From: Ichthyophonus hoferi
Taxonomy: Eukaryota > Opisthokonta > Ichthyosporea > Ichthyophonida > Ichthyophonidae
Assembly: GCA_002751075.1 (NCBI GenBank)
Contig: NAOQ01000160.1
Coordinates: forward strand, 81,362 to 124,595
Direction: 5' to 3'
Length of the DNA: 43,234 nt
Part shown: positions 31,645 through 42,734 of the stretch, piece by piece
Layout of the letters: the number at the start of each line of letters is the position of its first letter
How positions within the stretch are numbered: the first letter of the stretch is position 1
Notes under the pieces: model-generated
Told to the model about the DNA's origin: nothing
What the model saw: the letters and a program-made list of their open reading frames with translations, nothing else
The model's database searches: none
Position numbers and translations under genes: made by a program

Positions 31645-34600
31645 ATGGCCAATATACTGACAGAGATAAAAGAAGGAAACTGTGCCCACGCTCTAGAAAC
31701 TATTATAGATACTTTTAAAATTTATAAACGGGCATGTGATGATGGGGAGGGCAAGGAAGATGGCACTGGTAAGTGGGAGAGGGAAGGAGGGTCGTATGGA
31801 GGGTAGGATAGCATAGGATAGGAATAGTATATAGTAAAGTAAGGTAGGATATTATGGTATAATTTAATATCAGAGAATAAAATGTAATATAGGGCAGTTA
31901 TCCAATTGGATACTTCATAGGGCCAGGCCGAAGTTTATTTTTTAATGTTAGCTAGAGATTGACGCATAGTATTAATCGTAAGGAAGAGACCTATTGATTT
32001 AGGATCAAATCGGTGGAATATGCAATCAGAAAGATTTAACATCCAATGGCTAGGTGTATTAATTTTGTTTTATTTTTAAAAAAACATCTATGAATTTAAT
32101 GCCGAAATACTGTCAATTAACATAGTTTAATAACTAGTAACCTAGACGCCTTAAAATTTATTTTAATGTTAAATATATTTATTGTAAATTCAGTGCAAGT
32201 GTACAATAGGTTAGTATAATCGTAATGTTTAAAGAACCAATAATCAATCGATATTAGATACTTAAATCAATAGATACAATGTATTATAATCCTATTTAAA
32301 ACGTATGTATTGAAAACTTGGTGCCAAGATACTATTGGTCTATATAATTATGATGTTTTAAAAACAGGTAACTAATCGATAATATATGCTAAAGCACCCA
32401 TCAATAGATACATTGTATATGTACAGCCAATGAGAATCATATAGTTCTTTTATGTAAGCCTTCTGATTATACAATATGGTAAATGTGGTATGTATTAGCA
32501 ATATCTAAAAGCGAGTTTCAGATTTTATTTTTAATGATTTGCGTTGACTAGTGATTTAAAACATTTTAATTTAGTTGCTATCTGTTGATAGAGGGAAGTT
32601 AAAACTGTTTAAAGGTATATCATATACATATACATATGGTATAATTGTAATAATATATCAAACTATTATACCATATAAAATTTAATTGCTGGATTTGATT
32701 GTCGTTCTACTACCTTATCTTATTCATCACCCTATCACATTACACCATTTTGACATTATATACATATAGTATAGTATATGATATTATACTATATATGATT
32801 TAATTGGAGGTTATACCACTCATATCTCATTCATCACTGTATCACAGTACACCCTTTTGGCCCCAAAGACTACCATTGCCATAAAAAGCAATGCATGGAG
32901 AAAATAGAATCAATGAGAGACTGTTTAAAATCGTATAGGGATTGGTTGCAGACAGGACAGGCTTCCAAATTATTACTTTCTTTAAGAGTAAGTTTATGTA
33001 TGGATGTAGGTAGGTAAGATAGTATGTATGTATGATAGGAAATAAGTATGTATTATAGTATTATAGTTTGTGTGATAGTATGATAGTAGGTATGTCTATA
33101 TAGCCGTAAGCATATATGTATGCCTGCCATTATATATATTTTAAGTTATATACTAACCAATAAATAATACAGGATAAAAATAATTACCAGTCCTGTGTGA
33201 GATTGAGAGAGCAATCTCTTAAGGAATGTGGTGCGATGATCGAAATATACAAGCCAATCCCCCCTATTTCATTTGAAGATTTAAAAAAGAAGATCACTAC
33301 GGTCGCACAGGACACAGATTTAGGGTATGTATAGTGTAGGGTAGGGTAGGGGAGGGGGTGTGGGGTAAATAGGATACAATGTAAGGTAGGATAGGATAGG
33401 TATTAATAATACAGTATATTGTACTTCCGTGTAGTGTTATTTAATATAACGTAATATAACATAATATTTTGTCAATATAAATCCCATTTTGGAAGATTAA
33501 AAACCATTCCGTTTTCATTTAAAGAAACATACCACTAGCCTTAGACTTTTAAATTTTAAGATTAATATCCAATAAGTTATTGGATAAACAGACACTTTAA
33601 AAATTATCTATGTTTTAACTTGGTATTAATCATACACATAGAATGGATATGTTTGTAGATGGGGGAAATCGATTTGGCTTCAGTGATGCACACCTATATA
33701 TGGAAGTAGAGGTATGTGACAAGTTGCTTATGATTGCGTATAAATCAGTGGGGCTAGATCTATGCCTGGGTCTATGTACAGAAAGTGCATATAGTTATAA
33801 TACTATGCTATCATACATACTCTCATGCATACTGTCATATATACACACTACAACTATATTACTATACTATAATGCATGCCATCATACTATCATGCATACA
33901 TATTATACTATGCTAAGTATACCTGTGTAGCAGGAGAATTAAAGTTAGTGTACAATTTAGGGTAATTATTTTATGTGACCAATAGAAAGTTCTAGATTTA
34001 ATTATAATTAACATCATTACCCCATATATAGAAATATGCTCTGTATAAATGTATATGTCATATGATTCTCCTATGTACAGATAGATATCTAGTAGGTTAT
34101 TGGTTTTTTAATATTATTTGCCCATATATAGATAGATATCTAGCAGGTTATTGCCTATTTAATATTTTTTGCCTATATATAGATGGATACTAGTATGCTG
34201 GTGGCTATTTAACATTCTTTGTCCATATATAGATGGATACTGAGTCAGTGGTTGGTTCAGTTAAAATTGTCCATACCTCAGACGGAGAGAATCCACAAGA
34301 GGTAGGTTTTAAATTTATATATTTTAACTCGACTTTTTTATTGGCTTATTCAATACATTAGTATAATTAACTTCCTCCCATATATATATATATATTTATA
34401 TTAACTAGATCTCCCTATTGGCTTATTAAATAAACATTTATTCATATTTATATATGTATAATATATGTCTATATATAGACATATAGACATGCTATATCCA
34501 ACCGAATATAGCTATTTTATATATTCATATATAGAAAATATATAGTATAATATAAGCAAATATTCTTATATGATAAAGGTATCGTCCAATTAAAATACCT

Positions 34601-36891
34601 AATATAATTTATTCCTTGATTCTTATTGACATACAGAATATCGATCTACTGGCATGTCTACTAAGGTATGTATAAGAATATGGGTGTGGGTGTTTATATT
34701 GGTTAGATATAAATAGATTTCTGCATGTGTGCATGTGTATGTATCTATGTATGTGTATGATTATATGTATCTATGTACATGTATATCTATATATTTATTT
34801 CTATATTTGCATACGTGTTATATATACATATAGCTTTCATTATCCACTAAAATTTCTAAATTATAATTATAATCTTAACTATGGTGTATTACAGGAAAGG
34901 AGAATACCGCGTTGTGATTGAGCTATTAAAATCGATCCGGCAATTAGATAAATTGGCCGGATCTACACATTCCAAGATTGATCTATTTTGGGCACTAAGA
35001 TCGATTGAGACAGATTTAAAAACTATAACTGATTCTGAGTGGTAAGTTAAATTTTAATGTTTATTATGAATGTTTATTAATATTATTATTGCTGTTATTA
35101 TTATTACTATTATTATTATTATTACTATTACTAATATTATTACCATTAGTATTACTGTTATTCTTATTATTCTTCTTCTTATTATTGAATATTAGGAAGG
35201 GCTAGACGTGTAGTGCTCTAATATGTATATTTACAGGTAGCTATCATATATACCCTACTACAATATAACGCAACGACATACCAACTATAGCTATAATACT
35301 GATATTACCATCTATATAGGAAAATAAAATCCGATGGTGCGGTCTTAGCCAACCAGGGACACGGGTTAATTACTGGCGGAGAGTTTGTAGGCCATCCCCT
35401 TCATATTACCTTTTTTTCTCCACCTCAAATGGTTAAAAACATAAGTTTAAAAACAGGCGACGATTGGAGTAGAAGTATGTATTGTTGCATTGTACAATTG
35501 TATAGTATTATCATATTTATAGTAATTTACCTAGATATATATATGTATCTACGAATAGAATCATAGTATATAGGACATACTATTGTGGGTTTTTAACAAA
35601 ACTGTGCTATAGGGTAGAGGCATATGATCAAAAATACAATTTTAAAGACATGCATAGATTGTCTTAATGACCCCCCAACTTTTAGTCAGCAAATGCCGTG
35701 AGCAATTAGCATTACCAGGATATGGCTTATATATATATACCTCTATTCATATTGTTATTATTATAGTTGATTTTACTAATGTATTAATCAACTCCAATTT
35801 ATTAAATCATTGATTTATCCAATTACAGATAGTGAATCGTGTAAGAAATTAGCATTACAAGGAAATAGCTGTATTGTTACTATGGAGTCTGGACCTTCTA
35901 CCCAGTTACCAACTGGTCCTTGCATACGATTGGCTGAGCCTAATGAGCAAGCTACTATGTAAGGGGTGTGTAATTAGAGTAACTAGGGAAATTATATTTA
36001 CTATATCCTACTATATTATGCTTTATTCTACTATATTATGCTATATCATACTATACTATACTAGAGCTTACTATACTGTACCCTATGTCTTTTTTTTTTG
36101 ATGTAAACCCGTTTTAAAAATTCAATTTAGATGATATGTGGTAAATAGTTTTTTATTATTTCTTTTTAAGTTCTTACGTCATACATGCGTCACACTTATC
36201 CATATATAATAATTCTCTAACCCTATCTTACATCATAACTCGGTCATACCCATCCATACTAGTCACGGTCTTAGCAGATTAGTGGTTGATCCCAGCACTA
36301 CAACTACCAATCAAAATTCTCAGTGTGTTCTGAACCTGACGTCACCCCTTCCTGTTTCGTGGCACGTGGTGGCACAGCTACAGTCTATAATATGTATGTA
36401 TATATATATGTATATGACATTTTTTAAAAGATATCGATTGTGTCTTGTTTTATCCTATCTTATCCTATCATATGCTTACTTAATATTTTAATATGTTCAG
36501 GGGGTAAAACCGTCCAGCTGACCAATGAGGAACGAGAGCGCTGGTTAGGGATTGGTCACTTAGCCGGGAAGGTATGATATAGTATGATATAGTATCATCT
36601 AGTATAGTATAGGTGTGTAGGTTTTAAAACTATTTTTATATAAAATTTTGAGTATAATGTGATAGAAACAGTCATACAGCCCAGTTTTAACTGTACTTCT
36701 TATTATGAAAACTAACCCACATTATCCTTTACATTTTCCTTCCTCCTGTCTTTCCAATCAAATTATAGGATCATACGGGAGATAGTGTGATAACTGTAAG
36801 TGGCACTGTGTGGTTATCTATCTACCTATCTACCCACCTATCTATGTCTTTATCTACCTATCTACCTACTTACCTACCTATCTATTTACCG

Positions 36892-36924
<33 letters not shown>

Positions 36925-37164
36925 CTTACTTACCTACGAATTTGCTAATTTTGTGGGGGTTTATAGCCATCAGGGGGGAACCATCGACAATCGTATCGGC
37001 TTATTGTTACTAAAACTAGTCGTATCGTATATCTACACCAAATACCATTACCGTCCCTCACACTGCTGCTTCCTATATTAAATGTGAGTCCATGTTATGT
37101 TGTTATATCATGTTATGGTATGTTGTATTATCTCCTATATTGTATTCCTTACATATTGTTATTA

Positions 37165-37195
<31 letters not shown>

Positions 37196-38905
37196 GTTTT
37201 ATTGTTATTTTTATTGTTATTATTACTAACGCTATTGTTGTTATTATTATTACTATATTTGGCCCACTAACTCTTTTTCGCTATATAGCTCCTACGGCAA
37301 CAATTGGTCTTCAATACTATTCTTGGAAGCATTCTTAATTTTCCAGGTCAGTTTTTAATTAGGCTAAGTACACTAATCAATGAATTAATATACTAGTTTA
37401 TTAGTAAATTCTCATCATATTTTTATAATATATATATTTTATTACTAGCAAATCTTGAAATTTTCTATACATACTATTATACATATAGGATAATTAGATT
37501 GATGGGAGTAATGAAAGTTAATTATTTATATGTGGATGCAGTGGAAAAGGAAATTTTTTTAGTTAACGAACCTGCCAATAGTCTTAATTAAATAATTAAA
37601 ATAAAACATATATATATAGATAGTTGTGTATGTATTAGATATAGGTATACTCTGTGACGTATACATATATACGTATGTCTCACAGGTTTTATGATCTACC
37701 ATTGTCTGTATATTAATATCTATCGCTCTTGTTCATTTTCCTTAGTTCCTTCCTTGAACAACATTTATTCATTGGTTAATTAATAATTAATATCTTCATC
37801 TTTCTCTCTCTCTCCTCTCTCTCTTCCTCTCTCCCCTATGTCTAGTCGATAAATACGAAGACCCCAGTGAAACCATAAAACAGGGTATACATAATAAAGT
37901 AACAGATGGAATAAAAACTATGACGATAGAGACGACCACAGAGAGCCCTAAGTCAATCATACTACAGTGTCACCATCCAAACCTGCATAATATATTTGTG
38001 GTTGAGATAGGGATAGGTGTAGGTGGATGCATCAAGGCTGTAGTGTATGTGACAGAGCCCGATAAGGTAATAGGGAGAAGCGGGAGAGAGGGGGAGGGGA
38101 GATTTTATCTTATGGTATAGTATACAGTATAATATTATCCTATACACATACACATACTTACCCCTCCTTCTTTTCCTTTTATCCTATACAGCGTATGTGT
38201 ACCGACGACGAATTAACAAATTATCTACAAGCTTCTCTCTCAATCCCAACCACTATGAATTTTATATTTCAACAGACTCCGCCAACTCCTACCAAATTGC
38301 AAAGTAAACCCCAACCTTCTGAAAATGACACCAAGCAATTCACTCTAAGTCCGACCAACCGCTCGCCTAACCAGTCATCTACTACTAATGGTGTAACCGA
38401 GACGAAAGTTCAAGGGGGGAGTGAAGGGGGGTCAGAATTTCATACCCAACCCCCTAACCTCCGAGACTATCTAGGAGGATATAGTTGTAGTTTCCACCCT
38501 GCTACACTAACAGAGCAGGGAGTGAAATTTCAGACATACACAGCTGGAAGTTCTCTAGGACGACCACTTGGGGGGATAACTAAGGAAATTCATAGTCATA
38601 ATTCGAATTTAAATAACACGAATAACACTGAGCAAGGTGAGAATGAGCATCAATTTCATGATAATCTAGCCACTAATAATAGTGAACAGGAAATTGATAG
38701 TTGGCTTAGTAATATCCCACTAAGTAGTAATAGTAATAGTAATACAAATACTATTACTAGTATGATTACTAGTAGTATTGAGTCAGGGTTGTCTACCGAT
38801 TTTTTTGGTGGCATAAAAACATGCGACCCTGAAAATGATTCAGAAAAATCTCAAAAAATGAGTGAAATCCTAAAATCATTAGATGCTCATGAAGAGTTTT
38901 TCTAG
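31645..38905 (+). CDS. MED1: Mediator of RNA polymerase II transcription subunit 1, 16 coding exons, 773 aa
   Basis: Exons: 31645-31768, 32869-32987, 33173-33324, 33642-33711, 34233-34301, 34637-34665, 34895-35041, 35320-35474, 35829-35958, 36275-36393, 36501-36571, 36769-36795, 36967-37083, 37289-37346, 37846-38066, 38192-38905. The total is 2322 nt with consistent phases. The order of matches to human MED1 is clear: GFSDAHLYMEVE (ITSDMFYVEVQ), SVKIVHTSDGENPQE (DVKVAHHGENP), DLFWALRSIETDL (KMYLALQSLEQDL), LTSPLPVSWHVVAQLQ (FPQPIPVSRAFVQKLQ), PSGGNHRQSYRL (LPGQQHCYFL), LLRQQLVFNTILGS (LIRHQVAYNTLIGS), CTDDELTNYLQASLSIPTTM (CTDDFIAKVVQRCMSIPVTM). MED1 sits in the middle module of Mediator and links activators to Pol II. 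Residues 1-~565 are the conserved core; the ~205-residue tail is Ser/Asn/Thr-rich and much shorter than in vertebrates (human 1581 aa). The exon 1 to exon 2 join (acceptor CCCCAAAG) is the weakest splice. Confidence 0.93.
32215..32425. repeat. Diverged tandem duplication in MED1 intron 1
   Basis: ATCAATCGATATTAGATACT ... AATAGATACAATGTAT near 32243-32285 recurs as CTAATCGATAATATATGCTA ... AATAGATACATTGTAT near 32371-32418. Period is about 130 bases. Noncoding. Confidence 0.6.
34021..34277 (+). repeat. ~51-base tandem repeat whose last unit is the start of MED1 exon 5
   Basis: Acceptor-like AG ends occur at 34080, 34131, 34182 and 34232, spaced 51, 51 and 50 bases, with a possible earlier one at 34031. 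The intronic units read ...CCATATATAG-ATAGATATCTAGCAGGTTAT and ...ATATAG-ATGGATACTAGTATGCTGGT; exon 5 itself reads ATATAG-ATGGATACTGAGTCAGTGGT and keeps the later unit blocks (TTAA, ATT, TGTCCATA). Confidence 0.85.
35088..35185. repeat. (ATT)n/(CTT)n microsatellite in MED1 intron 7
   Basis: Interrupted ATT triplets passing into TTCTTATT units. Noncoding. Confidence 0.8.
35680..35875 (+). repeat. Duplicated 5' edge of MED1 exon 9
   Basis: AATTAGCATTACCAGGATATGGCT in intron 8 (from 35704, shown split: AATTAGCATTACC and AGGATATGGCT) matches AATTAGCATTACA and AGGAAATAGCT in exon 9 (from 35847). Period 143. The sequence before each also aligns, including an AG corresponding to the acceptor. Confidence 0.7.
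36815..36936. repeat. (TATC)n/(TACC)n microsatellite in MED1 intron 12
   Basis: TATCTACC-type tetranucleotides become a pure (TATC)n run at about 36895-36923. The long Leu/Tyr/Ile frames here are products of the repeat. The run ends about 30 bases before the exon 13 acceptor. Confidence 0.9.
37169..37245. repeat. (TAT)n microsatellite in MED1 intron 13
   Basis: A run of TAT triplets followed by interrupted TTATTG units within the intron between 37083 and 37289. Confidence 0.85.
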
Positions 38906-39094
38906 AATTTGGGTAATTTTGGTAATTTCAGTCAAGTCGTTAGTTGGATACCAGACTATATACCACAGGTGGAAGCACATTTTAGAAATTTGGAATTTTT
39001 TTTGGGGGGGGGTCTGTCTATGGGGTGAAAAAGGTGGAGTGTATATGTATGTATCCCTTACTCCTTTACATTCCACTGTGAGGTTATTGCTAAC

Positions 39095-39100
39095 AATAAA
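39095..39100 (+). promoter_or_regulatory. Candidate poly(A) signal of MED1
   Basis: AATAAA followed by TAAATAATAATAATA, about 190 bases after the MED1 stop codon (38903-38905). Confidence 0.5.
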
Positions 39101-39435
39101 TAAATAATAATAATAATATCATGTAGTTACAGGTTATCTAGATAGATATTTACACTCCATCTAAAACTATTAAGTGAAGTGGTATATCCAATTGGGACGT
39201 GTAGTTATTGTTGCAAACAGGTCTCTGTTTTGCATGATTTTAGATGTAAATTTATAATATATAATAGCATTATTCGTCATCATGTTAATTTGTGGTTATT
39301 TGGAATCATCAATAAATATTACAGATTTGTATAATAAGTTACTATTCACTGAGCTATCCTCAAGGAAACCCAATCACGGAATAATTGTTAGAACATACGT
39401 AATATGTTAAAATGATTCCTAGTTTATTTACTTAT
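39101..39435. other. Downstream flank of MED1
   Basis: No gene, RNA or known element is seen. Confidence 0.35.
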
Positions 39436-39439
39436 TTGC

Positions 39440-39800
39440 ATTAGAATATGGCATTCAATTTTTATGATCTGCTATGATTCACTATTAAGTATTATTTAGT
39501 TAACTTGTACAACTATATAAAAACCATCTATCAAACTCACAGTAATTATTCAGATTAAGATTAATTTCTGTATGCCATATTGCATTAGGTATGCGATTTA
39601 GTCCAAATTCAGTCCCACCACATCACATGCATATGTTTAGGATGATAGAGATTACCCTCTATGTGGTTGAGATGGGGCTTCTACCTTGTTTACACTATAA
39701 TTCACCACCTGACACACATTGCTCTCTGGGAATGGTTTAAAATAAAGGCAGGGATGTTATGTTTACCTTATATTTTACCATTTCAACATGTATTTTTCAT
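39440..39800 (-). repeat. Dispersed repeat family B, copy 4 (inverted)
   Basis: Carries GCATTAGAATATGGCAT, GATTAAGATTAATTTCTGTA, TTGTTTACACTATAA, CACCACCTGACACACA and TTACCTTATATTTTACC. It is the longest alignment partner of the copy inside the NPL gene intron and shows that the family extends past the TTTGATAGAT end of copy 1. Confidence 0.75.
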
Positions 39801-39804
39801 CTCA

Positions 39805-40540
39805 GCTGGTAAAAGAGTACCTAGCCAAATACTGAATAGTTTGCCCAATTAAATGTCTACAGAAGTTATATTCTCTCTAATCATATATGGGCACCTGACT
39901 CTTGAATCAATTTGAAATATGAATTCATAGTCAATAGTTGTTAATCGTAAATAATGAATCTAAATTTATTAAGGATCTTTGAAATCCAGAGGAATGAACC
40001 AGAGACTTGAGGTTGTATTTTTACAGTTATACATGCTATCAAGGCATGTGACTAGATTCAATTAACCTCAAAATAGCAAAGTCCCAATAATCGAATTAGT
40101 ATTAGCCTATAACATCATACTTGGTATACATGTGATAATTACTCCATTTCTAAACATATTGACATATATATATATATATATTATTTAATAGTAATTAAGA
40201 CTAACCACATACCAACTAACATAATATACAATATAAAATACCAATATATTTAACAATACATAGAGTGCATATGAAAAATATTTTTTAGTTCATTGGGCAA
40301 TGAACTCTGATTAAGAAGTGAGATAAATAATAAATATATTATTGGAGATAAACGCTGTCTATTGTGCTGAGTTCCATTTGATATATGATGCTTCTATCCA
40401 CTCCTACTTGATACATATACAGTTATCAACAGGTAAGGGATACATTACAGCTCTTGCATGTTCTAAACTGGAGAACTCATGTCCTATTAGATTTTGTGTA
40501 CCACTCCGTTTTACTTATGTTTATCTGATTTGTTTACTAA
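39805..40540. other. Gene-free stretch
   Basis: AT-rich with a (TA)n run at about 40165-40181. A plus-strand frame at 40342-40623 starts outside and runs into family A repeat; no family is recognised and it is probably not a gene. Confidence 0.4.
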
Positions 40541-40543
40541 ATG

Positions 40544-40818
40544 TGACACATAATTTACTTTATTATCTGTTTTTAATATGCTCCAAAATCAAGCACATTT
40601 ACACTGAGCCAATTTACAACTAAACTACTTATATAAGTTTATACACCACGTTTATGAATCAAACTTGCATGTCCAGAACCAGTCTGGTCCCCAGCTTAAA
40701 TACTTTATTAGAATTGAAATTAGTTAACAGAAATCTAGTAGGATTTATTGATTACAACATAAATGTTGTATAATATCTAATTGATCTTGCCACATACCAG
40801 AACAATCAGTATAGGATA
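40544..40818 (+). repeat. Dispersed repeat family A, copy 5
   Basis: TTATTATCTGTTTTTAATAT, ACACTGAGCCAATT, CCACGTTTATGAATC, GAACCAGTCTGGTCCCCAGC and GCCACATACCAGAACAATC in family order. Confidence 0.8.
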
Positions 40819-40819
40819 A

Positions 40820-41430
40820 TAAATCTTTCATGACTGCAGACTATTTCTTGGAGGAAAAAAACCCCTGCAAACATTTAGTGAAGCAAATCAACTGCAGTAT
40901 TAACTCCAGACCTTTTAATCTTTCAATTTTCAATTTTTCATTTAATTTTGTTACTAACTTCAATATCATTTTAATAGCAACCCGCAGTAGTTATAGTAAC
41001 TTATCCACAGGCTTCGGGAACTCCAGTTCAATGTTCTATAGATGTATCTCTTGCTTGGCTAGTAATAGAAAGTAGCTCTTAACTCTGATTCACTTTCAAT
41101 AGAAAGTTGAGATAGGTATTATGCAAAAGAAGGCATGTATGATGATGGTTCTATTCTTCGCTGTCTATAGTAGTTTTCTACTAATTAAAACGTCATTTTT
41201 GGCTAAACTTAATGTACTTCACCCCGCTCTGTAGATTTCAACTTTATTAAGAAATTCTGCACATTCCTAGTAACTAACGAAACCACAGCTATTGACTACT
41301 ACATTTAAGGTCTTGATCCAGTGACAGGAAAGATTCAGACCTCAGACAAAAGACTCGCGTTCAACTACAATTTATCATTTAATTGGAGAGGGCCACTTCC
41401 AAATCCTAATAATACAGATTATAGGGAGCA
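40820..41430. other. Gene-free stretch with possible decayed coding sequence
   Basis: Composition is more balanced than the surroundings, especially 40970-41070, suggesting decayed coding DNA, but no family is recognised on either strand. Confidence 0.3.
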
Positions 41431-41439
41431 AACGAATCT

Positions 41440-41585
41440 CCACTTATATCTAACTTATATCTATCTATATCTAACTTATCCCTACCCATATCAGACCTAT
41501 CTCTAACCTATTACTAGCTTATCTCTATCTATATCCAACATGCCTCTACTTATATCTAACCTCTCTCTACTTATTTCTGCTACAT
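41440..41585. repeat. Degenerate (TCTAACTTATATCTATC)n-type minisatellite
   Basis: Variants of ATCTAACTTATCTCTATCTA repeat about seven times with changing third-position bases. Confidence 0.7.
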
Positions 41586-41601
41586 ATTCATTGTTCTAAC
41601 A

Positions 41602-41842
41602 TGTGAGGAGATTGGTTAAAGGTTTTGCAGCCCCTATGTTATAATCAGCAATCCCTACGAGACGTCTATTGGCTAACACCAACTCTAATAAAGTATATTA
41701 GCTGGGTCTAGACTGGTTCTGAACATCCGGTTTTGTACACGGTCTATGAATTTATGTAAGTAGTTAAATTGTATACTGGCCCAGTCTAAGTGTGTCAGAT
41801 TTTGAGGCATATTAAAAACAGATAATTAACTTAATTATCTGT
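41602..41842 (-). repeat. Dispersed repeat family A, copy 6 (inverted)
   Basis: Reads as the reverse complement of the other copies: ATCCCTACGAGACGTCTATT, AACACCAACTCTAATAAAGT, TAGACTGGTTCTGAACAT and ACAGATAATTAACTTAATTA. Confidence 0.8.
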
Positions 41843-42199
41843 CAAGAAAATCTTATAAATGGATTCAAAATGATTTCTTATTGATCCTTGCTTACATTTA
41901 TTATACATACCAAATTAAATTCCCAACCAAAACAGTTTCAGAACAATATCATGTACTGTTAAAACAGAAATATTTAATTAATTTAGGTATTTCTTTATGT
42001 CGCTATAAACACTTAATATTATTAGCAATCATTATTGCATATGTAGTATGGGTAATAGTTAATGCAATCTATTGGTATTAAACGGCAATCCAAGATGATT
42101 TATTAAAATTGAACCAACCAATGATAGAAATCCTGCAGCTATAATAAGCCATTTCGGATCATATGCTTTAGGGGTCCAGATAATACATTGCTTAACCAT

Positions 42200-42560
42200 T
42201 CTGTCTAAGACCAGTCCTGCTGACTTGTTTGATAATAAGAAATCTATCTTAGCATCTTTGTACTCCGTGCATGCAAACGAACATGTTAAAATTTCCTTAA
42301 TTTGGTATTTTCTCTCTTTCTAAACGAATATAGGTCACAGGAACACTCCTGTCTCTATATATTATTCCCAACATATACTCATTGCTTAGGTATCCTGCCT
42401 AAGACAAGTCCGGCTGACTTTTTCGATAATAAAAAAATGTCTTAGCATATCCGTACTCCGTGTATGCAAAGGGACACATTAAAGCGTCTCTTAATTCAAC
42501 ATTCCCTCTCCTTATAAACAAATGTAGACTACAGGAATGCCTCTGTCTCTGGTTATATTT
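42200..42560 (-). repeat. Dispersed repeat family C, two tandem copies
   Basis: Two units start with nearly the same string: AGTCCTGCTGACTTGTTTGA at about 42214 and AGTCCGGCTGACTTTTTCGA at about 42407. Each continues through TCTTAGCAT, GTACTCCGTG(C/T)ATGCAAA and (A/T)CTTAATT(T/C). Period is about 193 bases. The orientation is opposite to copy 1. Confidence 0.75.
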
Positions 42561-42734
42561 AGCTACTACGGAAGGAGGAATTCCTACTTTAGTTTGCTTA
42601 GGTGCGATAGTGGTTATAGCACAGTGTGTACAATCAGTACGAGGTGCTATATTACTAGGTAGATAATAATCATTGTCACTATTCATGTTAGTATGCAGTT
42701 CTCTAACTTTTGAATGGGGGGGAGATCTGAACAC
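42399..42734 (-). other. 111-codon open frame beside family C repeats, unrecognised
   Basis: The frame starts at a Met at 42734. Its first half, outside the repeat, has a balanced composition (for example SDNDYYLPSNIAPRTDCTHC) while its second half runs through family C repeat sequence. This could be the end of a mobile-element protein. No domain is recognised and there is no evidence of splicing. Confidence 0.25.

Noticed and set aside
36800-37081. Leu/Tyr/Ile-rich frames over the TATC repeat
   Set aside because: They are produced by the microsatellite inside MED1 intron 12; the real coding frame of exon 13 is different.
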